Shown here one piece after another: positions 19,001 to 27,104 of a stretch of DNA of 64,000 nt (within the stretch, counting starts at the first letter, position 1; the number at the start of each line of letters is the position of its first letter). The stretch is from the NCBI GenBank assembly GCA_944391855.1, contig CALXVB010000001.1, positions 22,054-86,053 on the forward strand, given 5' to 3'. The translations under genes and the position numbers were made by a program. The notes under the pieces are model-generated. The model did no database searches and was not told where the DNA came from. It saw only the letters and a program-made list of their open reading frames with translations. The DNA comes from an uncultured Clostridia bacterium. GTDB taxonomy: Bacteria; Bacillota; Clostridia; TANB77; CAG-508.

Positions 19001-19686
19001 CAGAAGTTGCAGATAAGAGACTAAAAGCAATACGTGAATTTACTGAATTTGGCTCGGGATTTAAAATAGCAATGAGAGACTTGGAAATAAGAGGTGCAGG
19101 AAGTTTACTTGGAGAAATACAACATGGACACATGGAACAAGTAGGATATGATACTTACTGCAACTTATTAGAACAAGTTGTAAAAGAAATGCAAGGTATA
19201 GAAGTAACAGAAAGCGATGAAGAACCAGAAATACAAATAGATATAAATGTATCAAGCTATATACCAGATAGCTATATAGACAGTAGCAGTCAGAAGATAG
19301 AAGTATATCAAAACATAGCACTTTGCAGAACAGAAGAAGATATACAAAATGTAATAGACGAATTGATAGATAGATACGGAGTAATGCCAAAAGAATTAGA
19401 AAATTTAATAGAAGTAGCTAGAATAAAAGAAATGTGTAGAAAAGCAGGAGTTGTAAAAATATCAGAAAAGAAAAATATGCTAGATCTTCAGAGTACACAA
19501 AAAAGCATAGTATTCTACTTTGATAAAAACAAATACAAGCCAGAAATAGTAGATAGATTAATAAAAAAATATGGATATAACATAAAATTCTCGACAGGAA
19601 TAGAACCATATGTTACACTAAAAATAGAAAAGGTGGCAGGGGAAGAATTATTAGGAAAGATAAAAGAATTTTTACTTGAACTTTAG
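16021..19686 (+). CDS. mfd: transcription-repair coupling factor Mfd, with in-frame repeat insertion
   Basis: 1221-residue translocase that removes stalled RNA polymerase and recruits UvrA. It has an N-terminal UvrB-like module, an RNA polymerase-interaction domain (LKSGDYVVHKTHGIGEFVGV), RecG-like motor motifs ([45 protein letters not shown]) and the C-terminal D7 domain. Bases 17419-17520 (34 codons) are a REP-like element read in frame, from VGFGDRSISD to VPGTKVT. It lies in a variable linker before LSSGFE and keeps the frame. A second non-family charged stretch is near residues 275-320. The stop TAG lies in another REP-like arm. Confidence 0.95.
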   Translation: MKNEIIQSLQELDKFKELTEQIKLKKTPINISGLVFVGKSHIISALKEETKRPICVITYNELQAKNMVKDLRYFTDKVEYFGKREIASYDYVSESKDLPFARIDILNKLKDKDVNIVVTTIEAIMQSMIPEKILYKNILTFTVGNMFENIGFTGKKNLNNLKKLLLLMGYERNNLVEGRGQFSIRGGIVDIGLTEKTGVRIEFWGDEVDSIRYFSLSSQRTTEMTDKITIYPAHEYILNYERDASREEEIIPEYSEIVSNICKQIKEKYILENKEKTSSNIEDITANSAAYEKNSNNVHINDKSKAKVEEDIEAIQNGEYISKIDKYFNEFYENVGNFLEYLPKNILLCIDENTKIVQRAENILIENNNLIKSLVEKERFIPEGILNVSNFNIENWNNIYSEKQTIYLEENNSKTENKFEFNYRQINVYKSELEILKDDIKKWQKENKNIIILAGGKEGAEKAKELVGFGDRSISDNSVAFEPVPKGDKSGSLVPGTKVTTGGLSSGFECYDANLVVVSLAEAFEGEIKKKKSSPTFRQGEKIVFADLKSGDYVVHKTHGIGEFVGVNTIEADGVTKDYIKIRYKNNDILYVPTNNLDNVRKYIGGGDSAPTLNRLGSKEWSNTKARVKKNLREVAKDLIELYAKRQKIKGYSFSKDTDWQKQFEEEFPYQETDDQLRCIDEVKKDMEEQRPMDRLLCGDVGYGKTEVAIRAAFKAVMDHKQVAYLVPTTILANQQYEGFKSRMENFGVNVELLNRFRTKKEQNEVIKKLKLGDIDVVVGTHRLLSEDVIFKDLGLLIIDEEHRFGVKDKEKIKKLKTSVDVLTMTATPIPRTLHMSILGVRDMSVIYEPPQNRRPVQTYVLEYDAEVIKEAITKELEREGQVFYLYNNVENISKKAMDIQELVPESKVEFAHGKMSGRELENIMERFINKEINVLVCTTILESGIDIPNANTIIVENADRLGLAQLYQIRGRVGRSNKQAYAYVTYKRDKLLSEVADKRLKAIREFTEFGSGFKIAMRDLEIRGAGSLLGEIQHGHMEQVGYDTYCNLLEQVVKEMQGIEVTESDEEPEIQIDINVSSYIPDSYIDSSSQKIEVYQNIALCRTEEDIQNVIDELIDRYGVMPKELENLIEVARIKEMCRKAGVVKISEKKNMLDLQSTQKSIVFYFDKNKYKPEIVDRLIKKYGYNIKFSTGIEPYVTLKIEKVAGEELLGKIKEFLLEL
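16093..16121 (-). terminator. terminator-like hairpin on antisense strand inside mfd
   Basis: AACCCCGAT (16098-16106) and ATCGGGGTT (16113-16121) form a perfect 9-bp stem. On the minus strand it is followed by a run of T's (A's at 16093-16099). On the sense strand there is no T tract, and the bases encode KTPINISGL. Confidence 0.5.
17419..17520. repeat. 102-bp REP-like composite inserted in mfd coding sequence
   Basis: TGTCGGATTTGGGGACAGGT (17419-17438) starts the first unit, related to 56607-56665. The second unit, AACCTGTCCC...AGTGACA (17465-17520), is the same 56-bp element as 12277-12332. The total length of 102 is a multiple of three and the frame has no stop. Confidence 0.9.
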
Positions 19687-19768
19687 GGACGTTCTTTAAA
19701 GTTCAAAAAGAATAAAATTTAATAAAAAATATTGAAAAAAACATGAACTTTAAAGAACGTCCCTAAAG
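19681..19768. repeat. inverted repeat pair, 25-bp perfect arms
   Basis: Left arm 19681-19705 (CTTTAGGGACGTTCTTTAAA then GTTCA) and right arm 19744-19768 are exact reverse complements around 38 A/T-rich bases. The left arm holds the mfd stop codon. It is MITE-like and again carries GGGAC. Confidence 0.9.
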
Positions 19769-19793
19769 TTCAAAAGGAGAGTTTGATTTTAAT

Positions 19794-20585
19794 ATGCAAG
19801 TAATTTCTAGTAAAGATAATGAAACAATTAAAAAAATAAGAAGTTTAAAAGAAAAGAAATATAGAGATATAGAGAATTGCTATATGATAGAAGGAATTAA
19901 GCTTGTAAAAGAGGCGATAGCTGAAAATGCTAAAATAAAGCAAATAGTTATATGTGAAGAGTGTTTAGAAACTGGAGAACTGGACAAGGATACTCTTTAT
20001 GAGATTGCAAAGTTTGACGTGATATATGTAACTGAAAAAGTTTTTAAGCTCATAACAGATGTTAAAACTCCACAAGGAATTATTGCAGTTATAGAGAAGG
20101 ATAACATAAGTAGTAAGATAGATTATTCTGAAGATATAATAATAGCTTTAGATGGAGTGCAAGATCCTGGTAATTTAGGTACAATCTTAAGAACTGTAGA
20201 TAGTGCTAATTTAAAACAAATAATATTATCAAAAGAAGTAGCAGATCCATATAATCCAAAGGTTGTACGTTCTACTATGGGGGCAATTTTTAGAGTAAAT
20301 ATTATAGAAGTTAATTCTTTGAAAGATACTTTAGAAGAAATAAAAAGAAATAATTTTAAAGTAATGGTAACTTCATTATATACTAAAAATAGTGTATATG
20401 ATATAGATTATAACAAAAAGGCTATAATAATAGGAAATGAAGCAAATGGTGTATCAAAAGAAGTACAAGCTATAGCAGATGAAAAAGTGAAAATACCAAT
20501 GCTTGGTAAAACAGAAAGTCTAAATGCATCAGTTGCAACAGGAATAATGATTTATGAATATGTAAGAAAAAAATTAGGCAAATAG
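19794..20585 (+). CDS. TrmH/SpoU-family RNA 2'-O-methyltransferase
   Basis: 263 residues. The N-terminal substrate-binding domain (VISSKDNETIKKIRSLKEKKYRDIENCYMIEG) is followed by the knotted SPOUT domain with three signature motifs: LDGVQDPGNLGTILRT, IIIGNEANGVS and IPMLGKTESLNASVATGIM. These bind SAM and methylate rRNA or tRNA ribose. It resembles the 23S rRNA methyltransferases of the TsnR/RlmB group; the target nucleotide is not determinable here. RBS AAAGGAG. It follows the inverted repeat after mfd. Confidence 0.92.
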   Translation: MQVISSKDNETIKKIRSLKEKKYRDIENCYMIEGIKLVKEAIAENAKIKQIVICEECLETGELDKDTLYEIAKFDVIYVTEKVFKLITDVKTPQGIIAVIEKDNISSKIDYSEDIIIALDGVQDPGNLGTILRTVDSANLKQIILSKEVADPYNPKVVRSTMGAIFRVNIIEVNSLKDTLEEIKRNNFKVMVTSLYTKNSVYDIDYNKKAIIIGNEANGVSKEVQAIADEKVKIPMLGKTESLNASVATGIMIYEYVRKKLGK

Positions 20586-20654
20586 AGATATAAAAAAGCA
20601 TAAAGAATTAATTTTAAACTTAATTGTAACAACTGGAAAGGAAGAAGATAAAAT

Positions 20655-21092
20655 ATGAGATTAGTAGTCCAAAGAGTAAAAAATGCAGAAGTTAAAGTGG
20701 ATGAAAAAACAGTTGGAAGTATAGATAAAGGATTTTTAGTATTACTTGGAGTAACACACACAGATACAAAAGAGACAGCAGATTATTTAGTTAAAAAACT
20801 ATGTAAATTAAGAATATTTGAAGACGATAATGAAAAAATGAACTTGGGGTTAAAGGATGTAAATGGTAGCTTACTTATAGTATCACAATTTACTCTTTAT
20901 GCAGATTGTTCAGAAGGAAATAGACCATCATTTATAAATGCAGCAAAACCAGATATAGCAAATGAGCTATATGAATATTTTTGCGAAAAATGTGCGGAAC
21001 AAGACATAAAAGTAGAAAAAGGAATATTTGGTGCAGATATGAAAGTAAGCCTTTTAAATGATGGACCAGTAACTATAATATTAGAAAAATAA
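20655..21092 (+). CDS. dtd: D-aminoacyl-tRNA deacylase
   Basis: 145 residues, normal length. DTD hydrolyses D-amino acids from mischarged tRNA. Signatures are [15 protein letters not shown], the SQFTLYADC motif, [19 protein letters not shown], and the cross-subunit Gly-cis-Pro motif in [25 protein letters not shown]. It lies in an aminoacyl-tRNA quality-control group directly before aspS. Confidence 0.95.
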   Translation: MRLVVQRVKNAEVKVDEKTVGSIDKGFLVLLGVTHTDTKETADYLVKKLCKLRIFEDDNEKMNLGLKDVNGSLLIVSQFTLYADCSEGNRPSFINAAKPDIANELYEYFCEKCAEQDIKVEKGIFGADMKVSLLNDGPVTIILEK

Positions 21093-21163
21093 GGATTGTA
21101 ATAAGCCGTAAATTATAGTATACTATATATCATTAATGAATGAGTATTGGAAGGAAGGGTAGT

Positions 21164-22918
21164 ATGTATAGAGATCATAATTGTGGAGAACTAAACATAA
21201 CAAACGTTGGAGAGATAGTTGTAATTGCAGGTTGGGTACAAAAAATAAGAAATCTAGGTTCAATGAAATTTATAGACTTACGTGACCAATTTGGAATTAC
21301 ACAAGTAGTAATAAGTGAAAATGAAGAATTAATGAATATCGCAAATGAGCTAGTAACAGAATGTGTAATAAGTGTAAAAGGAAAAGTAGTAGAAAGAAGT
21401 AATAAAAATACTAAAATTCCAACAGGAGAAATTGAGATAAATGCAGAAGAAATAAAAGTTTTAGGCAAATGCAAAAATGTTTTGCCATTTGAAATAAACT
21501 CAGAAAAAACAGGAGAAGTAAGAGAAGATTTAAGACTAGAGTATAGATTTTTAGATTTAAGAAATGATAAACTACATAAAACAATACTATTACGTTCAGA
21601 GGTAATGAAAACTTTGAGAAGAAAAATGGACGAATTAGGTTTTACAGAAGTACAAACACCAATTCTAGCAAATTCTTCACCAGAAGGTGCTAGAGACTAT
21701 CTAGTACCAAGTAGACTTCATCCAGGTGAATTTTATGCATTACCTCAGGCACCACAACAATTTAAGCAGTTACTTATGGTATCTGGATTTGATAAATATT
21801 ATCAAATAGCACCATGCTTTAGAGACGAAGATCCTAGAGCAGATAGAGCACCAGGAGAATTCTATCAATTAGATTTTGAAATGAGTTTTGCAGAACAAGA
21901 AGATGTATTTAAAGTACTAGAAGATATATTTACAACTGTTTTTAAAAAGCACACAAATTGGGAAGTTGATAAGACGCCTTTTAAACGTATTCCATATAGA
22001 GAGGCTATGGAAAAATATGGTATAGATAAACCAGATTTGCGTAATCCACTAGTTATTCAAGATGCAACAAAACTATTTGAAAATACAGAATTTAATGCAT
22101 TTAAAGGAAAAACAGTAAAAATAATTGTAGTACCAGAAGGAGGCACTCAAGGAAGAAAATTCTTTGATGCTATGGCTGACTTTGCAAAAGAAGAAGCGGG
22201 TGCAAATGGATTAGCTTGGGTAAAGGTAGAAGGAGAATATACTGGTGGAATTGCAAAATTTATAACAGACGATATAAAAGAAAGATTAGAAAAAGAATAT
22301 GGCGTACAAGAAAATTCAGCTATTTTCTTCATAGCAGATGAATTAGAAAGGGCACAAAAAATAGCGGGACAAGTTAGAATAGAACTTGGAAAAAGGTTAG
22401 ATTTAATAGAAAAGAATGTATATAGATTCTGCTTTATAACAGACTTTCCAATGTATGAGTTATCAGATGAGGGAACAATTGACTTTAACCATAACCCATT
22501 TTCAATGCCACAAGGTGGAAAAGAAGCATTGGAAACAAAAGATCCATTAGATATATTAGCATACCAATATGATGTAGTATGTAATGGGTATGAAGTATGT
22601 TCTGGGGCTGTTAGAAATCATGATCCAGAACTTATGGTAAAAGCATTTGAAATAGCAGGATATAGTGAAAAAGAAGTGGAAACAAGATTTGGTGCATTAT
22701 ACAATGCATTCCAATATGGCACACCACCACATGCAGGTGCAGCACCAGGGTTAGATAGAATGGTAATGCTTATTGCAGACTCAGATAATATTAGAGAAGT
22801 TATAGCTTTCCCTAAAAATAAAAAGGCAAGAGACGTACTTATGAGAGCACCAAGTACTGTTACAGAAAAACAACTTAAAGATGTACACATTAAGATAGAT
22901 ATAGAAGAGAAGAAATAA
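21164..22918 (+). CDS. aspS: aspartyl-tRNA synthetase, bacterial type
   Basis: 584-residue class IIb synthetase. It has an N-terminal OB anticodon-binding domain (IVVIAGWVQKIRNLGSMKFIDLRDQFGITQVV), class II motif 2 (APCFRDEDPRADRAPGEFYQLDFEMSF), the bacterial GAD insertion (about residues 290-410), and motif 3 (PPHAGAAPGLDRMVML). Start 21164 is preferred over the in-frame ATG at 21140 because GGAAGGA precedes it at proper spacing and the protein then begins MYRDHNCGEL, as in homologues. Confidence 0.96.
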   Translation: MYRDHNCGELNITNVGEIVVIAGWVQKIRNLGSMKFIDLRDQFGITQVVISENEELMNIANELVTECVISVKGKVVERSNKNTKIPTGEIEINAEEIKVLGKCKNVLPFEINSEKTGEVREDLRLEYRFLDLRNDKLHKTILLRSEVMKTLRRKMDELGFTEVQTPILANSSPEGARDYLVPSRLHPGEFYALPQAPQQFKQLLMVSGFDKYYQIAPCFRDEDPRADRAPGEFYQLDFEMSFAEQEDVFKVLEDIFTTVFKKHTNWEVDKTPFKRIPYREAMEKYGIDKPDLRNPLVIQDATKLFENTEFNAFKGKTVKIIVVPEGGTQGRKFFDAMADFAKEEAGANGLAWVKVEGEYTGGIAKFITDDIKERLEKEYGVQENSAIFFIADELERAQKIAGQVRIELGKRLDLIEKNVYRFCFITDFPMYELSDEGTIDFNHNPFSMPQGGKEALETKDPLDILAYQYDVVCNGYEVCSGAVRNHDPELMVKAFEIAGYSEKEVETRFGALYNAFQYGTPPHAGAAPGLDRMVMLIADSDNIREVIAFPKNKKARDVLMRAPSTVTEKQLKDVHIKIDIEEKK

Positions 22919-23074
22919 AAAAATAAAAAAGAAGAAGCTAAATAAGTAAATAAGAAAAAGTAATAAAGAGAAGCATTTTTTTGGATAACTTTTTTGTAGT
23001 ATATATTATAAACAATACATTTCTATGATATAATATAACCTGTTTAAGAATATAAGAAAGGTTGAATACAATAA

Positions 23075-24268
23075 ATGAATAAAAAAGTTTTACTAGGCAT
23101 GAGTGGTGGAGTAGATAGCTCTGTTGCCGCAACATTATTGCAAAAACAAGGATATGAAGTAATCGGTAGCACCATGAGATTATGGGAAGATGAAAAAATA
23201 GAAAAAGAAAATAATGAAAAAGATAATGAAAATAGCAAAATAAATAAAGCAGAAAGATTTATGGCTAGTAGTGTAGAAACTTCTATTTCTGATGCTAAAA
23301 AAGTATGTGAAAAATTAGGTATTGAGCATCATGTATTTGATTTAAGAGAAGAGTTTAGAAACAGAGTTGTAAATAACTTTATATGTACATATATGTGTGC
23401 TAAAACACCAAATCCATGTGTTGAGTGTAATAAATTTATGAAGTTTAATGCATTTTATAAAATAGCTAAAGAACTAGGTTGCGAATATATTGCAACAGGA
23501 CATTATGCTAAATGCTTTTATTCGGAAGAGTTTAAAGCTTATGTCCTTGCAAAAGCAGATGCAGAAGAAAAAGACCAAAGCTATTTTTTATATGGAATTG
23601 ATAAAGAAATATTACCACATGTAATATTTCCACTATCAAGTTTTAATAACAAAGAGGAGATAAGAAAAATAGCAGAAGAAAATGGATTAGAAGTAGCAAA
23701 GAAAAAAGATAGCCAAGAAGTATGTTTTATACCAGATAATGATTATATAGGTTTCTTAAAAAGAGAACAGAATAATTATAATAAACTTAGAGAAGATGAT
23801 AATAGAAATGATAAGACTAATAACGAGGAAAGAGATAAAATAAATTTAATGAACAAAACTGGAGATATTGTTTTAAGCAGTGGTGAAGTGCTAGGAAAAC
23901 ATACTAGTCTTGTAAATTACACCGTTGGACAAAGAAAAGGAATTGGGGTGTCATACAAAGAGCCTCTATATGTTCTAAAACTAGATAAAGAAAAAAATGA
24001 AGTAATAGTAGGTACAGAAAAAGAGCTATATACAGATGTTTTGTATGCAAATGAACTTAATTTCTTATTAAATATTGAAAATGGTATAAATAATTTAGAA
24101 ATAGAAGCAAAAATTAGATATAGAGCAAAACCTGCTAAAGCAATTCTAAATGTAGAAAATGGTATAGCAAAAGTAAAATTCTATGAAGAGCAAAGAGCAA
24201 TAACACCAGGACAGTCTGTGGTATTTTATTTGAATAATATAGTTTTAGGCGGAGGCAAGATAATATAA
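23075..24268 (+). CDS. mnmA: tRNA-specific 2-thiouridylase MnmA
   Basis: 397 residues. It thiolates U34 of Glu, Gln and Lys tRNAs using ATP and persulfide sulfur. The PP-loop is GMSGGVDSSVAA, the first catalytic Cys is in TPNPCVECNKFMKF, and the second is in KKDSQEVCFIPDND. The C-terminal part includes TVGQRKGIGV and RAITPGQSVVFY. Two charged Asn/Lys/Glu-rich insertions (EKENNEKDNENSK near residue 48, and NNYNKLREDDNRNDKTN near 230) make it longer than usual. It starts 6 bases after a weak AAAGG site and stands alone between aspS and a small gene. Confidence 0.95.
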   Translation: MNKKVLLGMSGGVDSSVAATLLQKQGYEVIGSTMRLWEDEKIEKENNEKDNENSKINKAERFMASSVETSISDAKKVCEKLGIEHHVFDLREEFRNRVVNNFICTYMCAKTPNPCVECNKFMKFNAFYKIAKELGCEYIATGHYAKCFYSEEFKAYVLAKADAEEKDQSYFLYGIDKEILPHVIFPLSSFNNKEEIRKIAEENGLEVAKKKDSQEVCFIPDNDYIGFLKREQNNYNKLREDDNRNDKTNNEERDKINLMNKTGDIVLSSGEVLGKHTSLVNYTVGQRKGIGVSYKEPLYVLKLDKEKNEVIVGTEKELYTDVLYANELNFLLNIENGINNLEIEAKIRYRAKPAKAILNVENGIAKVKFYEEQRAITPGQSVVFYLNNIVLGGGKII

Positions 24269-24321
24269 AGATATATAGATTATAGTATTAAAAACAAACT
24301 AAACAAATTTTCGCCAAACTA

Positions 24322-24350
24322 TTGCTTTATTCTTAAAATAATGTTAGAAT
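24322..24350 (+). promoter_or_regulatory. sigma-A promoter
   Basis: TTGCTT (24322-24327), 17-base spacer, TAGAAT (24345-24350), 29 bases before the small coiled-coil gene. Confidence 0.6.
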
Positions 24351-24379
24351 AATATGCATAGTAAAGTTGAGGTGATTAT

Positions 24380-24625
24380 ATGTCTAAAGTTAAAAACGAA
24401 AAAGATGAACTTGAAGCATTAATTACACAAATAAATGAACTATTAAATGAAATAAAAAATGAACAAAAAAATATGCAAAAAACTATACAAACTAATCATA
24501 AAGTAAGCATGCAGAAGTTTTCAAAATTACTAGAGTATAACAAAATTCTAGACATGACAAATACTGTATTTGAAAAAAGAATTTCAAGTATTGAAAAATT
24601 ACTTTATGAAGTATTCAAAGGCTAA
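24380..24625 (+). CDS. small coiled-coil protein, unknown function
   Basis: 81 residues, highly charged and helical throughout (ELEALITQINELLNEIKNEQKNMQKTI ... ISSIEKLLYEVFKG). The heptad-like Leu/Ile spacing predicts a coiled coil. There are no cysteines or membrane segments. AGGTGAT precedes the ATG. It has its own promoter and terminator, so it is a monocistronic gene. I do not recognise the family. Confidence 0.7.
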   Translation: MSKVKNEKDELEALITQINELLNEIKNEQKNMQKTIQTNHKVSMQKFSKLLEYNKILDMTNTVFEKRISSIEKLLYEVFKG

Positions 24626-24675
24626 AAATAAGAGGGGGGATAACTTAATTGCAAGTTACCGCTCTCTTATTTGTC
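24626..24675 (+). terminator. Rho-independent terminator
   Basis: AAATAAGAG (24626-24634) pairs with CTCTTATTT (24663-24671), with inner TAACTT/AAGTTA. The rest of the gap to 24865 shows no gene. Confidence 0.75.
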
Positions 24676-24864
24676 AAAAGATCAAATGGCAAAAATGATG
24701 AAAAGATTAAAAATAGCCATATAGAAATTATGGCATATATTTTCTCTTAAATTATTGCTTTAAATATCTATTTAATATATAATAGCCTTGAAAAAAGACA
24801 AAAAATAAATTAAAATCAACATGAAATAAATATGAACTTAAATTGAATGTAAGGGGAAAATATT

Positions 24865-26265
24865 ATGAAAAAAGGATTTAGATTTTACATAGCTTTATGG
24901 GGTGCAAAAGCAGGAACTGTTTTATTAAAATTATTTAGAAGAAATGCAAGCTTTTTTCCAGGAAAATTTGCATTAAAAATATGTCCAGACTTTATAGGTA
25001 AAATAGAAAAGCCAAAAACAATAATTGCAGTAACAGGAACTAATGGGAAAACTACTGTATGTAACATGACAGAAGATATATTAAGAGATAATAATTATGT
25101 ATTTATAGATAATAAATATGGCTCAAATATAGATGCTGGAATTACTACAACTTTAATAAGTGGAGTAGGACTTATGGGAAAATCTAAAAAAGATTTAGCC
25201 GTTTTAGAGGTAGATGAAAGAAGTGCACCAAAGGTGTATCCATATCTAACTCCTACATATTTAGTATGTACAAACCTATTTAGAGATTCACTTATGAGAA
25301 ATGCACATACAGAATTTATTTCAGGAATACTTACAAAATATATTCCTAAAGAAACTACATTAATATTAAATGGTGACGACTTAATAACAAGTAATATAGC
25401 ACCTGAAAACAAAAGAATCTATTTTGGTATAGATAGGTTAGATACAGATACGAAAGAATGCGAAAATCTTTCAAGAGACATAATTGCATGTCCAAAATGT
25501 AATACAAAATTAGTGTATGATTATGTAAGATACAACCACATAGGTAAAGCACATTGCCCAAAATGTGACTTTAAATCACCAGAGGTAGATTACTTGGCTA
25601 CTAATTTAGATTTAAAGAATATGAAATTAACTTTAAAAAATGATAATTTGGAAGAAGAATATGATTTAATAAGTGATAATATTATAAATATATATAATAT
25701 TGTTACAGTAATTACAGTATTAAAACAAATTGGATTAAGTAAAAATCAGATAAATGAGTCACTAAAGAAACAAAAAATAGTAGATACAAGATATAGTGAA
25801 GAAGTGGTAGATGGAGTAAAAGTTATTACTCATTTAGCAAAAGGAATGAATCCTATTGCTTGTTCTAGAGTATTTGATTATGTAAGAAAATATAAAGGAA
25901 ACAAAGTTGTAATACTTCTTTTAGATGACTTACATGAAGCTGCAAGTGGAAGTGAAAATACAGCCTGGCAATATGATACAGATTACGAATTTTTAAATGA
26001 TGATAGTATAAAACAAATAATTTTAGCAGGTGTAAGATATTTAGATGGATATGTACGATTACAAATGGCAGGAATAGATAAAAGTAAAATTTATTACCAA
26101 AGAGACGAAATATCTGCATTAGATAATATAAAATTAGATGGAATAGAAACTGTATTTATACTACATGATTTATACTCAATGGAATTAAAAGATGCGGCAA
26201 AGAAGAAAATTGAAATTATGATTAGAAACAAAGAGGGAAAAGAAAGCAAAGATAATAATAAATAA
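24865..26265 (+). CDS. murT: lipid II isoglutaminyl synthase subunit MurT
   Basis: 466-residue Mur-ligase-like protein that, with GatD, amidates the D-Glu of lipid II. It has the ATP P-loop AVTGTNGKTT, the Mur central domain (LAVLEVDERSAPKV, LVCTNLFRDSLMR), the MurT-specific Cys4 zinc ribbon (CPKCNTKLVYDY ... AHCPKCDFKS), and the C-terminal DUF1727 domain with DLHEAASGSENTAWQYDTDYEFL, which holds the conserved acidic residues. RBS AAGGGG. It is 59 bases before the gatD-like gene. It looks complete. Confidence 0.94.
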   Translation: MKKGFRFYIALWGAKAGTVLLKLFRRNASFFPGKFALKICPDFIGKIEKPKTIIAVTGTNGKTTVCNMTEDILRDNNYVFIDNKYGSNIDAGITTTLISGVGLMGKSKKDLAVLEVDERSAPKVYPYLTPTYLVCTNLFRDSLMRNAHTEFISGILTKYIPKETTLILNGDDLITSNIAPENKRIYFGIDRLDTDTKECENLSRDIIACPKCNTKLVYDYVRYNHIGKAHCPKCDFKSPEVDYLATNLDLKNMKLTLKNDNLEEEYDLISDNIINIYNIVTVITVLKQIGLSKNQINESLKKQKIVDTRYSEEVVDGVKVITHLAKGMNPIACSRVFDYVRKYKGNKVVILLLDDLHEAASGSENTAWQYDTDYEFLNDDSIKQIILAGVRYLDGYVRLQMAGIDKSKIYYQRDEISALDNIKLDGIETVFILHDLYSMELKDAAKKKIEIMIRNKEGKESKDNNK

Positions 26266-26324
26266 AGCAAGGACTATATGATATAAGTAATTTAATACTT
26301 AGAATTAAGAAAAGGAGAATATAG

Positions 26325-27020
26325 ATGAAAATAGAGATTTTATTTCCAGAGTTTTGTAATTTATATGGAGATATGTTTAATATGAAATATTTAAAAAAAT
26401 GTTTACCAGATGCAGAATTTATAGAAACAGCACTAGAGGAAGAGCCAGCATTTGTAAAAGAAAATGTAAACCTAATATATTTAGGACCAATGACAGAAAA
26501 AACGCAAGAAAAAGTTATTTCTAAACTACTACCATATAAAGAGAGAATTTTGGAATTAATTGAAAAAAATGTAGTATTTCTGTTTACAGGAAATGCCTTA
26601 GAAGTACTTGGAAAATACATAGAAAATGAAGATGGAACTAAAATAGACGGAATTGGTATATTTGACGTATATGCTAAAAGAGATATGTTTCATAGACATA
26701 ATAGCTTCTTAATTGGAAAACATGAAGATATAGAAGTAATAGGATTTAAGAGTCAATTTACAATGCTATATGGCGATAATTCTAACATGGCATTTTTAGA
26801 GGTAGAAAAGGGAATAGGCATAAATAAGGAAAGCAAATTAGAAGGAATAAAGAAAAACAACTTTATAGGAACATATTTAATAGGACCACTTCTAATCTTA
26901 AACCCTTTATTTACAAAGAAAATTCTAGAAATGCTAGGAGTAGAAAATGAGGTGGCTTTAAAAGAGGATACAATGGCAGCATACGAAGCAAGGCTAAAAG
27001 AGTTAAGAAAATTAGGATAA
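26325..27020 (+). CDS. GatD-like amidotransferase partner of MurT, catalytic Cys and His not seen
   Basis: 231 residues, aligned by its start (MKIEILFPEFCNLYGDMFNMKYL), its ILNPLF region and its place after murT. In GatD the nucleophile sits in a CGGYQ-type elbow; here the segment is FLFTGNALEVLGKYI, with Thr/Gly/Asn and no Cys. The conserved GTYLHGP histidine is Ile (GTYLIGPLL). It thus appears unable to hydrolyse glutamine, though the fold looks complete and the gene is undamaged. It may be a structural partner of MurT using free ammonia, or use other residues. RBS AAAGGAG. Confidence 0.85.
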   Translation: MKIEILFPEFCNLYGDMFNMKYLKKCLPDAEFIETALEEEPAFVKENVNLIYLGPMTEKTQEKVISKLLPYKERILELIEKNVVFLFTGNALEVLGKYIENEDGTKIDGIGIFDVYAKRDMFHRHNSFLIGKHEDIEVIGFKSQFTMLYGDNSNMAFLEVEKGIGINKESKLEGIKKNNFIGTYLIGPLLILNPLFTKKILEMLGVENEVALKEDTMAAYEARLKELRKLG

Positions 27021-27104
27021 AGAAAAGTAAACTATTGAAAAATAGTAGAAAGTGTGATATAAGTTAATCAAATTTAGCAAATAAAACAGGGATGAAAATA
27101 CAAA

